Shown here: one piece after another, positions 33,987 to 43,521 of the stretch
Layout of the letters: each line of letters starts with the position of its first letter
Numbering within the stretch: the first letter of the stretch is position 1
Source: Pseudonocardia abyssalis
GTDB taxonomy: Bacteria; Actinomycetota; Actinomycetes; Mycobacteriales; Pseudonocardiaceae
Length of the DNA stretch: 64,000 nt
Direction of reading: 5' to 3'
NCBI RefSeq assembly: GCF_019263705.2
Contig: NZ_JADQDK010000001.1
Location: forward strand, 2,294,001-2,358,000
The notes under the pieces: model-generated
What the model saw: only the letters and a program-made list of their open reading frames with translations
The model's database searches: none
What the model was told of the DNA's origin: nothing
Translations under genes and position numbers: made by a program

Positions 33987-35083
33987 TGACGGCCGCCACC
34001 ACCACCGAGGTCGCCGAGCCGCTGACCGGCGGGTTCCACCCGCTGCGGGTCACCGCCGTCGAGCGCCTCTGCGACGACGCCGTCGCGGTCACCTTCGACG
34101 TCCCCGAGTCGTTGCGCGAGACCTACGCCTTCCGCCCCGGCCAGTACCTGACGCTGCGCAAGGAGACGCCCGACGGCGAGGAGCGCCGCTCGTACTCGAT
34201 CTGCGCCCCGTCCGGCGCCTCCCCCCGCGTCGGCGTCCGCCGCGTGGCGGGCGGGCTGTTCTCCGAGTGGCTGGTGGACGGGCTGGCGGCGGGCGACGAG
34301 ATCGAGGTCGGCCCGCCCGCGGGGTCGTTCACCCCCGAACTGGAGGCCGGCACCCACCACGGGCTCATCGCCGCCGGCTCGGGAATCACGCCCGTGCTGT
34401 CCATCGCGGCGTCGCTGCTGGGCGCGCACGACGACACCCACGTCACCCTGCTCTACGGCAACCGCCGCACCGACACCGTGATGTTCACCGAGGAGATCGC
34501 CGACCTCAAGAACGCCTACGGTCCCCGCCTGCACCTGCTCAACGTGCTCTCCCGCGAGCCCACCGAGGCCGACATCTTCAACGGACGGCTCGACGCCGAC
34601 CGGATGCGCACCCTGCTCGGTGCGCTCGTCGACGTCGAGGACACCGACCACTGGTGGCTCTGCGGCCCGCTCGGCATGACCGATGACGCCGTCAGCGTGC
34701 TCACCGAGCTCGGCGTCGACCGCAAGCGGGTGCACCGCGAGCTGTTCTACGTCGACGAGCCGCCTCCCGAGCTCGTCCGCGAGGACGACACCGCCGTCGA
34801 CGGGGAGGGGAGCGAGGTCACGATCATCCTCAACGGGCGGTCGACCCAGCTCACGCTGCCGCGGAACGTCTCGGTCCTCGACGCCGCGCAGAAGGTGCGC
34901 GGTGATCTCCCCTTCGCCTGCAAGGGTGGGGTGTGCGGCACCTGCCGGGCCAAGGTCACCGACGGTGATGTCACCATGCGCCGCAACTTCGCGCTGGAGG
35001 ACGACGAGGTCGACGCCGGTTTCGTCCTGACCTGCCAGACGATCCCGGTCTCCGACCGGGTCGTCGTCGACTTCGACGTCTGA
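33986..35083 (+). CDS. paaE: Phenylacetyl-CoA epoxidase reductase PaaE
   Basis: The 365-residue flavo-iron-sulfur reductase has an FAD domain (FRPGQYLTLRK, RRSYSICAPSG), an NADPH domain (GLIAAGSGITPVLSI, WWLCGPLGM) and a C-terminal plant-type [2Fe-2S] domain with CKGGVCGTC and a distal Cys in LTCQ. It passes electrons to PaaABC. It is the last gene of the plus-strand paa operon, followed by a GC-rich hairpin. Confidence 0.96.
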   Translation: MTAATTTEVAEPLTGGFHPLRVTAVERLCDDAVAVTFDVPESLRETYAFRPGQYLTLRKETPDGEERRSYSICAPSGASPRVGVRRVAGGLFSEWLVDGLAAGDEIEVGPPAGSFTPELEAGTHHGLIAAGSGITPVLSIAASLLGAHDDTHVTLLYGNRRTDTVMFTEEIADLKNAYGPRLHLLNVLSREPTEADIFNGRLDADRMRTLLGALVDVEDTDHWWLCGPLGMTDDAVSVLTELGVDRKRVHRELFYVDEPPPELVREDDTAVDGEGSEVTIILNGRSTQLTLPRNVSVLDAAQKVRGDLPFACKGGVCGTCRAKVTDGDVTMRRNFALEDDEVDAGFVLTCQTIPVSDRVVVDFDV

Positions 35084-35101
35084 GCGGAGTGGTGGTGGGT
35101 C

Positions 35102-35119
35102 GGCGGCCCCCGGGCCGCC
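35102..35119. terminator. GC-rich hairpin after paaE
   Basis: GGCGGCCC and GGGCCGCC form an 8-bp inverted repeat 18 nt after the paaE stop, without a U-tract. The rest of the 186-bp convergent gap to the next gene shows no supported feature. Confidence 0.5.
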
Positions 35120-35269
35120 ATCGAGGCTGACCGCACCGCGCACCAGCCGCTGGACCAGGTCGCCGCGGCGACGCGGCTGACGACGTGGAGCGGCACCCTG
35201 GCCACACCGGGCCGGCGGCCGTGGCCACGGCGGCCGCCCGGCTGGCACGGCGCCTCCTGGGTGCGTTGA

Positions 35270-37084
35270 TCAGGCGGATGTGATGACGGCGGCGTCGACC
35301 ACCGGGGCGTAGAGGCGTTCGACCAGATCGGAGCGTCGGTCCAGGACGACCCGCTGGTTGATGTAGCCCTTGTCCGTGATCTCCCCCGCGTCCAGGTCGG
35401 GCGGATCTGCGGCGAGGATCAACCGGGCGACCCGGCCTGCGGATCCGCTCGTGGTTCCCAGTTCGGCGAGGGTGTCGCCGAGATGGGCGCGCAGGACCGG
35501 GTGGTCGAGGGGAACCTCGGTGTCCGCGTCCAGGCCACAGAGGGCCCGCGACTCGGACGGGTGCAGCCAGGCGATCGCGGTGACCTCGTCGCGGTCGTGG
35601 CCGGCGATCACCGCATCGGACAGCACCCGGGCGGCCGAGACCAACGCTCCCCGGACCGTCGCGACGCTGACCCAGGTGCCGGTCATCAGCTTGAAGTCCT
35701 CGGCGATGCGGCCGTCGAACATCAGGCCCTGGTTCGGGTCGGTGTCGTCGACGAACACGACCGCGTCGCCGGTGCGGTAGAAGCCCTCGTCGTCGAACGC
35801 CGCGGCGGTGGCGTCGGGCCGGTCCAGGTACCCCGGCGTGATCCCCGGGCCCGTGATCCGGATCTCGCGCTTGCCGCCCTCGGGCACCAGCTTGAGCGTC
35901 ACCCCCGGCAGCGGCACGCCGATGCACCCGCACCGTGCACCGGCCCAGTGCGCGGACGTCGCGGCCGGGGCGGTCTCGGTGGTCCCCCAGGAGGACGTGA
36001 ACGGCACGGGGTGGTCGGCGTGCTGCTCGACGAGCCGCTCCAACCGGTCCCACAGTGCCTGCGGCAACGCCGCGGCGGCGTAGAACAGCAGACGCAGGCG
36101 GGAGAAGAAGTGCCGGGCGAGCTCGGCGTCCTTCTCCAGGTGCGGCACGAGCATCGCGTAGCCGGCCGGGACGTTGACGTAGACGGTCGGCGCGATCCCC
36201 CGCAGCGCGTCCACGGTGTGGCCGAACGCGGCGGGGGTGGGCCGGCCTGCGTCGATGTGCAGGGTGCCGCCGTTGGTCAGGGCCATGTTCAGGTTGTGGC
36301 TGCCGCCGAAGGTGTGGCTCCAGGGCAGCCAGTCCACCAGCACCGGGGGCTCGTCGACGAGGAACGGCCAGACCTCCCGCATCATCTGCTGGTTGCTGGT
36401 CAGCATCCGCTGGGTGGTCAGTACGCCCTTGGGCGTGCCTGTCGAGCCCGAGGTGAAGAGGATCTTGGCGACCGAGTCGGGCGCGATGGCGTCGAAGGCG
36501 CGCGCTACGTCGGGCCCGGGAACGGTGGCGAGGAGGTCCTCGACGCGGTGCGCCCCGTCGCGGGAGCCCGTCGCCATGACGACGGCCGGGGTCGCCCCGG
36601 TCGCGGCGAGCACCGCGTCGAGGGCCGGGCCGAACGGTCCGGCGTCCTCGGCGAACACCACCCCGGGCGTGACGAGCTCGACCATCGCGCGGATCTGGTG
36701 GTGGTCGGCCGACATCAGGGAGTAGGCCACGCTCGTCGGCACCGCAGGCACCCCCGCGGTGTAGCAGCCCAGCATCAGCAGCAGGTGCTCGATCGAGTTG
36801 CCGGACAGGAGCAGGACCGGCCGGTCGGGTGCGGCGCCCAGGTCGAGCAGGGCCTGCGCAAGGGCGTCGGCCGCGCGGCGCGCCTCACCGAAGGTGACGC
36901 TTCGACGGCCGCCGGTGCCGTCCGGGGCGCTCGCGAGCACCGCGTCCGGCGTCCGCCCGGCCCAGCGGCGCAGTTCCTGGCCGAGGTGCTCGGCATGCGG
37001 GCCGACCGGGACGGTCGAGCTCAGCAGGACCGAGCCGTCGGGCCGTTGCTCGGCCTTGATCTGGGGGCGGGCGAAGGTGTCCAT
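35270..37084 (-). CDS. Feruloyl-CoA-synthase-like aryl-acid CoA ligase
   Basis: The 604-residue ligase matches the feruloyl-CoA synthase branch of the ANL family: YSLMSADHHQIRAMVELVTP, P-loop FTSGSTGTPKGVLTT, the subfamily-typical WSHTFGGSHNLNMALTNGGT, and SSWGTTETAPA. It lies 16 nt after a thiolase and is last in the ketone-carboxylase operon. A role in forming an aroylacetyl-CoA (product of ketone carboxylation) for thiolysis is likely; a hydroxycinnamate substrate is the alternative. Confidence 0.85.
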   Translation of the reverse strand: MDTFARPQIKAEQRPDGSVLLSSTVPVGPHAEHLGQELRRWAGRTPDAVLASAPDGTGGRRSVTFGEARRAADALAQALLDLGAAPDRPVLLLSGNSIEHLLLMLGCYTAGVPAVPTSVAYSLMSADHHQIRAMVELVTPGVVFAEDAGPFGPALDAVLAATGATPAVVMATGSRDGAHRVEDLLATVPGPDVARAFDAIAPDSVAKILFTSGSTGTPKGVLTTQRMLTSNQQMMREVWPFLVDEPPVLVDWLPWSHTFGGSHNLNMALTNGGTLHIDAGRPTPAAFGHTVDALRGIAPTVYVNVPAGYAMLVPHLEKDAELARHFFSRLRLLFYAAAALPQALWDRLERLVEQHADHPVPFTSSWGTTETAPAATSAHWAGARCGCIGVPLPGVTLKLVPEGGKREIRITGPGITPGYLDRPDATAAAFDDEGFYRTGDAVVFVDDTDPNQGLMFDGRIAEDFKLMTGTWVSVATVRGALVSAARVLSDAVIAGHDRDEVTAIAWLHPSESRALCGLDADTEVPLDHPVLRAHLGDTLAELGTTSGSAGRVARLILAADPPDLDAGEITDKGYINQRVVLDRRSDLVERLYAPVVDAAVITSA

Positions 37085-37100
37085 GTTCAGTCCCTGCCCA

Positions 37101-38288
37101 TCAGTCGCCGACCTCGACGACGAGGGCCGCGCCCGTGTCGCCTGCCGCGCAGCCGGTGAACAGGCCGATCCCGCCGCCCCGCAGGCGCAGGGTCTCGATG
37201 AGCTCGGCGATCGACCGCAGGCCGGTGGGCCCCTGTGGATGGCCGAAGACCAGGCTGCAGCCGTAGGCGTTCATCTTCTCGACTCCGAACCCGGTCTCGG
37301 CGGCGAAGTACAGGTCGTTGACGGCGAACGGGTTGTGCGTGGTGACCGCATCGACGTCGCCGATCTCCCGGCCCGCGGCGCGCAGTGCCGTCAGTGCGGC
37401 CGGGACCGGCGCCTGTGGCATCCGGCTCTTCCCGACGCGGGCGAAGCCGGAGCCGAGGATCCGGACGACGCCCTCACCACCGGACAACTCCCGTGCGCGG
37501 TCGGTGGTGGTGACGATCGCGCCTGCGCTGCCGTCGGCCGGGTGGGTCTGGGAGGCGAAGGTGTGCACACCGTCGGGGGTGGCTGCGTTGAGCTTGCCGA
37601 TCGACTCCAGCTCCTTGGGACGGACGCCCTCGTCGGCGTCCAGCCGCAACTCACCTCGCCTCTTCGCGATCACCACCGGGACCATGTACCTCTTCTGGAA
37701 CGCGCGGTCCTCGGCGAGTGCGGCGGTGTACTGCTCCCAGCGCAGCGCGGTCAGCTCGTCGATCTCACCGCGGGTGGTGCCCATCTCTCGCGCGACGGTC
37801 TCCCCTGCGGCGATCATCGACCCGCCGGCCCACGGGTCGCGCTCGAAGCTGTGCAGGACCCAGTGCTCGTTGACCGGGGCCCCGCCCATGCCCGACGGTG
37901 CGGGCCAGGAGAGCGTCGGGCCGTTGGAGGTGCGGTCGGTGGCGACGACGAGCTGGGTGCCCGCACCGGCTGTCACCGCACCGGCCGCCGCGTGCAGCGC
38001 GGCGACGCTCGTGGCGCAGGCCTGGCTCACCATCGGGCCCGACACGCCGGTGGCCCCGATGCGTGCCGCGACGGTGGGCGCGCCGTAGAACACCTCGGGC
38101 TGGGGCACCGTCCATCCGAGCACGATCCCCTCGAGCTGCGCGGGATCGATCCCGCGATCGGCCAGGGCCCGTGAGGTGACGGCGACGGCGAGGTCCAGCG
38201 ACGACACCTCGGCCAGCGAGCCCTGCCACTTCGCGAACGGCGAGGACCAGCACGACCCCAGCGGGACGGCGACATCCGGGTACTGCAC
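37101..38288 (-). CDS. Thiolase-family enzyme of the ketone-carboxylase operon
   Basis: The 395-residue thiolase has the nucleophile Cys in SQACATSVAAL, NPFAVND in place of NEAF, GHPQGPTG and a second Cys in TGCAAGDTGAAL, so it is a full Claisen-type thiolase of an atypical subgroup. AAGGAG precedes the GTG start. Between the carboxylase and a CoA ligase it is well placed to split an aroylacetyl-CoA into aroyl-CoA and acetyl-CoA. Confidence 0.85.
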   Translation of the reverse strand: MQYPDVAVPLGSCWSSPFAKWQGSLAEVSSLDLAVAVTSRALADRGIDPAQLEGIVLGWTVPQPEVFYGAPTVAARIGATGVSGPMVSQACATSVAALHAAAGAVTAGAGTQLVVATDRTSNGPTLSWPAPSGMGGAPVNEHWVLHSFERDPWAGGSMIAAGETVAREMGTTRGEIDELTALRWEQYTAALAEDRAFQKRYMVPVVIAKRRGELRLDADEGVRPKELESIGKLNAATPDGVHTFASQTHPADGSAGAIVTTTDRARELSGGEGVVRILGSGFARVGKSRMPQAPVPAALTALRAAGREIGDVDAVTTHNPFAVNDLYFAAETGFGVEKMNAYGCSLVFGHPQGPTGLRSIAELIETLRLRGGGIGLFTGCAAGDTGAALVVEVGD

Positions 38289-38314
38289 AGCGGTGCTCCT
38301 TCTCTCGGTGGCCG

Positions 38315-38917
38315 TCAGGCGCCGCGGACGGCGGCCAGCCAGTCCTGCACGTCGGGGATGCGTGTGTCGGGTCCGCAGTCGGTGAGGACCAGGCCCTCCT
38401 TCGGCGCCGGCGCATCCAACGCCACCAGCTCCGCACCGGGCAGGCCGGACGCCCCTGCCCCGAGGACGTGCGCCATCGCCCGGTGGAAGCGGGTGACGTT
38501 GCCGATCGTGCGGGCTTCGCCCGCGTCGACCTCACCGGTGAGGACGATCCCGTCGATCCCCGCCTCCAGGAACGCCTTGACGTGGTCGAGCAGCTCGGGC
38601 GATGCGGGGAGTACCGCCAGGAGCACGGCACCGTCACCGACGGTCGCCCGCAACCGGCGGGTGGCCTCCAGCGCCGCCTCCCGGTGGGCCGGATCGCCGA
38701 CCTCGTCGGCCACGGTCACCGCGACCCCGTCGGGCCGGACCGCCTCCAGGAGGTCGCCCAGGCCGTTGGTGAGCTGGGTGGGGTCGGTGAGGAACGCCGG
38801 GTACGGGCGTTCCGCGATCTTCGCGGCGAGCCGCGGGGCGAGCGGGACGGCCAGCGTGTGCCGGCCGCCCCGCCGCGCCGCGATCGCCTGGGCGCGTTGG
38901 CGCGCAGCGATCGGCAC
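38315..38917 (-). CDS. Small TIM-barrel-like protein, possibly UroD-related
   Basis: I do not firmly recognise this 200-residue protein. Its pattern (FLTDPTQLTNGLGDLLEAVRPDGVAVTV, VLPASPELLDHVKAFLEAGIDGIVL) resembles half of a uroporphyrinogen-decarboxylase/MtaA-type barrel. It begins 1 nt after the hydantoinase-B-like subunit stop and precedes the thiolase. Acetophenone carboxylase of Aromatoleum needs a fifth subunit (Apc5); this gene occupies a place where such an accessory part could be, but no sequence link is claimed. Confidence 0.5.
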   Translation of the reverse strand: MPIAARQRAQAIAARRGGRHTLAVPLAPRLAAKIAERPYPAFLTDPTQLTNGLGDLLEAVRPDGVAVTVADEVGDPAHREAALEATRRLRATVGDGAVLLAVLPASPELLDHVKAFLEAGIDGIVLTGEVDAGEARTIGNVTRFHRAMAHVLGAGASGLPGAELVALDAPAPKEGLVLTDCGPDTRIPDVQDWLAAVRGA

Positions 38918-38918
38918 G

Positions 38919-40973
38919 TCACATCCGCATCAACGGGTTGACCACGGCACCGTCGGGCCACGAGCCGTACATGGAGAGGATCTCCTCCGGGGGCTTGCGC
39001 TGCGACCAGCCCTCGTGGAACTCGTCCCACGTCTTGCCCTGGGCCTTGCGCTGCTCGCGCACCTCGGTGCGGCGGGCCTGCGTCGCGGCCGGGTCGACGC
39101 GGCCGGTCTGCTCGTTGAACCGCACCGCGTACACGTTCGCCGCGGCCCAGTCGGAGATCATCCCGTCCGTGACGTCCTTCTCGACGGCCTCGGGCTCGCG
39201 GTCGATCGGGTCGCCGTAGCCCGTTCCGCCGGTGGAGATGCCCAGGGTGATGACCTGGTCGCCCCCGACCGGACGTGCGGTGCGGGCGTAGGACTCCGAG
39301 ACGATCCGCCCGCCGAACTTGCCGGCGAGCAGCGCGGCCAGGTCGAGCGTGCCCTCCTCACCGGCTCGCAGCAGCTCGGGGATGTCGACACCCTCCATCG
39401 ACAGGCCCGGGCACGTGCACTGCGAATAGCCGCCGAACAGCGGCTGCGGCGTCTGGATGATCGAGTTGTCGGCGATCGACATGAAGAACACGAAGGGCAC
39501 GTGGTGGGCCACCCACAGCTGGGCGGTGCCCACTCCGCCGCGGTACTTGCCCGCGCCGCCGGAGTCCTCCCAGTGCTGGGAGAACGGCACCAGCATCGGC
39601 AGCTCGTTCTCCATGTTCTCCACGTCCGGCGCCCGGCCGAACGCGCACCACGGGAACCCGTAGGCGTTGATGCCGTCCTGGGTGGCGCGGCCTCCGGAGC
39701 CCTCGGTGTTGATCGTGTAGGCGAGCATGTCGGCGAACGGCATGCCCCACTGCGAGACGCCGGCCAGCACGGAGGCGTTGCCGCCGTTGCCCAGTGACGC
39801 CGAGACCTGGCGCCACTCGGTGGTGCCGAACCGGGCCCGGCCGATGCAGTTGGCGATGGCGCTCATCGCGCCGGTCGCCGCCATGACCGCGCAACTGGTG
39901 GCCGCGTTCGGTGCCGGGGAGAGCATCGAGTTCTCCGGGAACACGAAGTCGATCGGCTGGAACGTGGCGCTGGAGATGGGCAGGTCGTGGAAGACGTACT
40001 CGTAGATGTAGTTCGCGAGGTGCCCGATGACCGCCTGCGGGTGGGCGTTGTAGCTGGACCCGTTCTCCGGGCTGGTGCCGGTGAAGTCGACCGAGAGCGT
40101 GTCGTCCTTGACCGTCATCGTCATGAAGCAGTTGCGCAGCAGCGCGTTCTCCATGCCGGCCGCGTCGGAGAACGTGGCGCAGCGGTAGACGCCGTCGGCC
40201 CACGACGAGAGGCGCTTGCGCGACCCCGCCTCGGCCTCGATGAGCATCTTGCGGAACAGGCCGGTGACGAAGTCCTTGCCTTCGCGGGCGAACATCTCCA
40301 GCAGCCGCACCCGTACGCGGTCCGCCGTGGTGCAGCGGGCCCGCAGGTCCACCGTCACCGACGTCTCCGAGCGCAGGCCGAAGGCGGCGAACATCTCGAT
40401 GATGTCGGCGCGGATCTGATGGTTCTCGCCGATCTTCATCGGGGGCAGGTTCATGCCCTCGTCGAAGCGCGACTTCGCCGAGACCGGCATGCCGCCCGGC
40501 TCGGTGGCGCCCGTCTCCGTGGTGTGGCTCAGCGCCGCCGTCCACGCCACGAGCTCGCCCTCGAAGAAGACCGGCATGATCGCGACCTGGTCGGGGTTGT
40601 GGATGCCGCCGTAGAGCGCGTCGTTGGTGTACCAGATGTCGCCGTCGAGGATGCCCGGGTTCTCCTGGTAGGTCTTGAGGATGTACTTGATGACGATCGG
40701 CGGGATCACCGCGTGCAGGTAGGTGCCGGCGGAGGCGTTCACCAGATCGCCCTGGGCGGTGAACAGCGCGACGATCGAGTCGCCGGCCACTCCCATCTGG
40801 CTGCGCGAGGACCGCATGAACACCTCGTAGCCCTCGTCGAGGATGTCCGCGGTGCGCTGCACACCGATCTCGTAGTCGCCGGTGCCGACCTTGTCGATGC
40901 AGGCCAGCTCGTGCTCGGTGGGTGTGCTGACCTTGAGCGCCTGGAGCTTCTCCTCCAGCGTCGGGTAACTCAT
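38919..40973 (-). CDS. Ketone carboxylase beta-type subunit (HyuB/AcxB family)
   Basis: The 684-residue protein is a hydantoinase-B/acetone-carboxylase family subunit: YEVFMRSSRSQMGVAGDSIVAL, GDIWYTNDALYGGIHNPDQV, DFTGTSPENGSSYNAHPQAV, SPAPNAATSC and GGAGKYRGGVGTAQLW. In acetone and acetophenone carboxylases this subunit carboxylates the enol-phosphate without biotin. It overlaps the alpha-type subunit by ATGA. Oxoprolinase is excluded by the presence of the gamma-type subunit in the same operon. Confidence 0.85.
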   Translation of the reverse strand: MSYPTLEEKLQALKVSTPTEHELACIDKVGTGDYEIGVQRTADILDEGYEVFMRSSRSQMGVAGDSIVALFTAQGDLVNASAGTYLHAVIPPIVIKYILKTYQENPGILDGDIWYTNDALYGGIHNPDQVAIMPVFFEGELVAWTAALSHTTETGATEPGGMPVSAKSRFDEGMNLPPMKIGENHQIRADIIEMFAAFGLRSETSVTVDLRARCTTADRVRVRLLEMFAREGKDFVTGLFRKMLIEAEAGSRKRLSSWADGVYRCATFSDAAGMENALLRNCFMTMTVKDDTLSVDFTGTSPENGSSYNAHPQAVIGHLANYIYEYVFHDLPISSATFQPIDFVFPENSMLSPAPNAATSCAVMAATGAMSAIANCIGRARFGTTEWRQVSASLGNGGNASVLAGVSQWGMPFADMLAYTINTEGSGGRATQDGINAYGFPWCAFGRAPDVENMENELPMLVPFSQHWEDSGGAGKYRGGVGTAQLWVAHHVPFVFFMSIADNSIIQTPQPLFGGYSQCTCPGLSMEGVDIPELLRAGEEGTLDLAALLAGKFGGRIVSESYARTARPVGGDQVITLGISTGGTGYGDPIDREPEAVEKDVTDGMISDWAAANVYAVRFNEQTGRVDPAATQARRTEVREQRKAQGKTWDEFHEGWSQRKPPEEILSMYGSWPDGAVVNPLMRM

Positions 40974-43147
40974 GCCATCGCTCCTTCCGCGAGGGCCGGC
41001 TGCGCGGCAGCGGTCCCGGCGACGTCGGTGTTCTGCAGCAGGCCGAGTCCGTGCTGGTCGATCGACAGGGACTTGCCGGGCGGTACGACGATGGTGGTGA
41101 ACTCGGCCTCGACCAGCGCCGGACCATCGACCTGGTTGCCCGGGGTCAGCTTCGCGAAGCTGTAGACGGGGCTGTCGACGCGCGTGCCCAGCGCGGGCCA
41201 GTAGGCGTTCCGGCTGCCGTCCTGCGCCGCCGACGGGTCCTTCCCGCCGAGCTCGTGCACCTCGAGCTGCAGCTTCTCGGTGGCGATCGTGGCCTTGACC
41301 ACGATGCCCTCGATGTAGGCGCCTCCGGGCTTGTTCACCACGTGCGGGCTGAAGGCCTCCGAGTACTCCTTCTCGAACGCCTCGTACACCGCCGAGGCGT
41401 CGGCCTCGTCGTGGATCTGCACCAGCGGCGAGGACACCCGCTTCACCTGCACCTGCCCGCCGTAGAGCATGTCGAGCTCGACGCTGAAGACCGCATCGTC
41501 GGGGTTCAGTCCCTCCGAGACCAGGTCCGACCTCGCCTGGGCGATCATGTCGTTGATCGGTCGGTTGTAGGCGTCGTAGTCGTCGGTGAGCTGCTGGGTC
41601 ATGCCGTTGAGGAACAGCAGCCGCTTGCTCTGCTCGTAGACGTGCATGATGTCCATGACCGAGCTGCCCAGCGCCGAGAACACCGGTGCCTGCGGGAAGA
41701 TCACCGAGGTGGGGACGTCCTCGCCGTAGCCGGCCACGTGCGTCGGGCCGCCGCCGCCGAAGGCGAAGAGCACGAAGTCCTCGGGGTGGTAGCCGCGCAG
41801 GTGCACCTCGCGCTTGATCGCCGAGCGCATGTTCTCCTCGATGATGCGGCGGATCAGCGCGGCGGCCTCGTCGACCGAGACGCCCAGCGGCTTGGCGATC
41901 TTCGTCTCGATCGCGGCCGCCGCCTTGTCCCGGTTGAGCGGCATGCGGCCGTTGAAGTAGCCGTCCGGGGAGATGTAGCCGAGCACGACGTCGGCGTCGG
42001 TGGTGGTCGGCTCCGTTCCGCCCAGGTCGTAGCAGACCGGGCCGGGGTACGAACCCGCCGAGCGCGGCCCCACCTCCAGCCGCCCGCCGAGCAGCTCGTT
42101 GATCCAGGCGATCGAGCCGCCGCCGGCGCCCATCGTCGTGGCCTGCAGCATGGAGATCCCGACCATCCAACGGTCGATGATCGGCCGGAACTCGTACGAG
42201 CGCACCGAGGCGTCGACGACCATGCCGAGGTCGAAGCTGGTACCACCGACGTCGGAGGCGATCACGTTCTTGTAGCCCAGCGACTTGCCGATGTGGAACG
42301 AGCCCATCAGGCCGGCGATCGGGCCACCGTTGTAGGTGCGCGACGCCGTGGTCTTGAAGATCTCCGCCGAGCCACCGGTGTTGTGGGTGAGCAGGAAGCT
42401 GCCGCGGTAGCCGTGCTCGCGGAGCTGGTCCCAGGTCGCCTCCATCTCCGCCTTGATCGAGCTCTGCAGGTAGGCGTCGAGGATCGCGGTCATCGTGCGC
42501 TCGTACTCGCCGACCTTGGCGACGACCTCGTGGCTCAGCACGACCGGCAGGTAGCCGATGTGGTAGCCCTTGTACTCCTCGCGGATGATCTCTCGCACCC
42601 GCCGCTCGTGGGCGGGGTTGAGGAAGCTCCACAGGAGCGAGACCGCGATGGCCCGCGCGCCCCCGTCGACGAGCTTGCGCAGCTTGCGCCGGACGTCCTC
42701 CTCGTCGAGCGGGCGCAGGACCGCACCCGCGGAGTCCACCCGCTCACGCAGGCCGGCGATCATGTCACGGTGGATGAGCGGCTCGGGCTTGTTCTGCACG
42801 GCCAGGTTGCGCCGCTCCGAGACCCGCGTGCCGTCGGTCCACTGCGCACCGCGGCCGATCAGGATCGCGTCCTCGTGGCCCTCGGTGGTGAGCAGGCCCA
42901 GGCGCGGTCCCTTGCGCTCGATGAGCCGGTTCATCGCGACGGTCGTGGAGTACCGGACGAGTTCGATCTGCGGGAGCAGCTCGTCGATGGACATCTCCAT
43001 CTGCTCCGCGCCGTCGTTGAGCACGTCGAGGAAGCCGACCGAGAGGTCGTAGGGGGTGGTGGGCGCCTTGGCGGTGATCCGCCGGTCGTCCCAGGTCAGG
43101 ACGAGGTCGGTGAACGTGCCGCCCACGTCGATGTCGATCGCCTTCAT
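40970..43147 (-). CDS. Ketone carboxylase alpha-type subunit (HyuA/AcxA family)
   Basis: The 725-residue ATPase-fold subunit begins IDIDVGGTFTDLVL (phosphate-binding loop of the HyuA/actin-like superfamily) and holds SDVGGTSFDLGMVV, GAGGGSIAWINELLGGRLEVG-type and GGGGPTHVAGYGEDV motifs. It uses ATP to activate the carbonyl group or bicarbonate. A second HyuA-like protein is encoded two genes upstream; having two unlike HyuA subunits is the acetophenone-carboxylase plan and not the acetone-carboxylase one. ATGA overlaps occur on both sides. Confidence 0.85.
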   Translation of the reverse strand: MKAIDIDVGGTFTDLVLTWDDRRITAKAPTTPYDLSVGFLDVLNDGAEQMEMSIDELLPQIELVRYSTTVAMNRLIERKGPRLGLLTTEGHEDAILIGRGAQWTDGTRVSERRNLAVQNKPEPLIHRDMIAGLRERVDSAGAVLRPLDEEDVRRKLRKLVDGGARAIAVSLLWSFLNPAHERRVREIIREEYKGYHIGYLPVVLSHEVVAKVGEYERTMTAILDAYLQSSIKAEMEATWDQLREHGYRGSFLLTHNTGGSAEIFKTTASRTYNGGPIAGLMGSFHIGKSLGYKNVIASDVGGTSFDLGMVVDASVRSYEFRPIIDRWMVGISMLQATTMGAGGGSIAWINELLGGRLEVGPRSAGSYPGPVCYDLGGTEPTTTDADVVLGYISPDGYFNGRMPLNRDKAAAAIETKIAKPLGVSVDEAAALIRRIIEENMRSAIKREVHLRGYHPEDFVLFAFGGGGPTHVAGYGEDVPTSVIFPQAPVFSALGSSVMDIMHVYEQSKRLLFLNGMTQQLTDDYDAYNRPINDMIAQARSDLVSEGLNPDDAVFSVELDMLYGGQVQVKRVSSPLVQIHDEADASAVYEAFEKEYSEAFSPHVVNKPGGAYIEGIVVKATIATEKLQLEVHELGGKDPSAAQDGSRNAYWPALGTRVDSPVYSFAKLTPGNQVDGPALVEAEFTTIVVPPGKSLSIDQHGLGLLQNTDVAGTAAAQPALAEGAMA

Positions 43148-43521
43148 GCTGCTCCCACCTCGAGCTTCCCGTGTTCATCGATGCGCAGCTCGCCGGTGGA
43201 CAGGCGCCGCTTGAGGCTGTCGATGTCGATCTCGGTGTCGTGCGTGATCGGGTGACCGGGCGGCAGGTACTCGGTCTCGACCTGCTGGCCGCAGCCCGGG
43301 CAGTAGAACTCGATGATCCGGACCCACTCCGGGTTCGGGGAGAACGTGAACTCGCCCTCGATCTGCGGCGGGTGGATCTCACCCGGGTCCCGCTCGTGGA
43401 TGAGCAGGCCCTTCTTGTAGTTGTCGCGGGCGTCGAAGACGTCGTGGCCGCAGGTGTGGCAGGACCACCGCTCGGCGTCGACGTCGAGATCGAGGTACTC
43501 GGCAACGTGGATCTTCGTCAT
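43144..43521 (-). CDS. Ketone carboxylase gamma-type zinc subunit
   Basis: The 125-residue protein has two CxxC pairs, SCHTCGHDVFDARDNYKKG and FYCPGCGQQVE, plus LDLDVDAERW at the start, as in acetone/acetophenone carboxylase gamma subunits that bind a structural zinc. GGGAG precedes the ATG. It lies between the two HyuA-type genes with 4-nt overlaps, and is the strongest evidence that this is a ketone carboxylase rather than an oxoprolinase or hydantoinase. Confidence 0.85.
   Translation of the reverse strand: MTKIHVAEYLDLDVDAERWSCHTCGHDVFDARDNYKKGLLIHERDPGEIHPPQIEGEFTFSPNPEWVRIIEFYCPGCGQQVETEYLPPGHPITHDTEIDIDSLKRRLSTGELRIDEHGKLEVGAA

Noticed and set aside
35084..35269. Possible small gene in the paaE / ligase gap
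   Set aside because: Frames there are low-complexity, lack start signals and overlap a hairpin.
38919..43147. 5-oxoprolinase or hydantoinase assignment for the HyuA/HyuB pair
   Set aside because: The gamma-type zinc subunit, a second HyuA-type subunit and the thiolase/ligase context fit ketone carboxylation better.
41051..43255. Long plus-strand open frame over the HyuA gene
   Set aside because: Antisense shadow of a well-supported ketone carboxylase subunit, with low-complexity composition.
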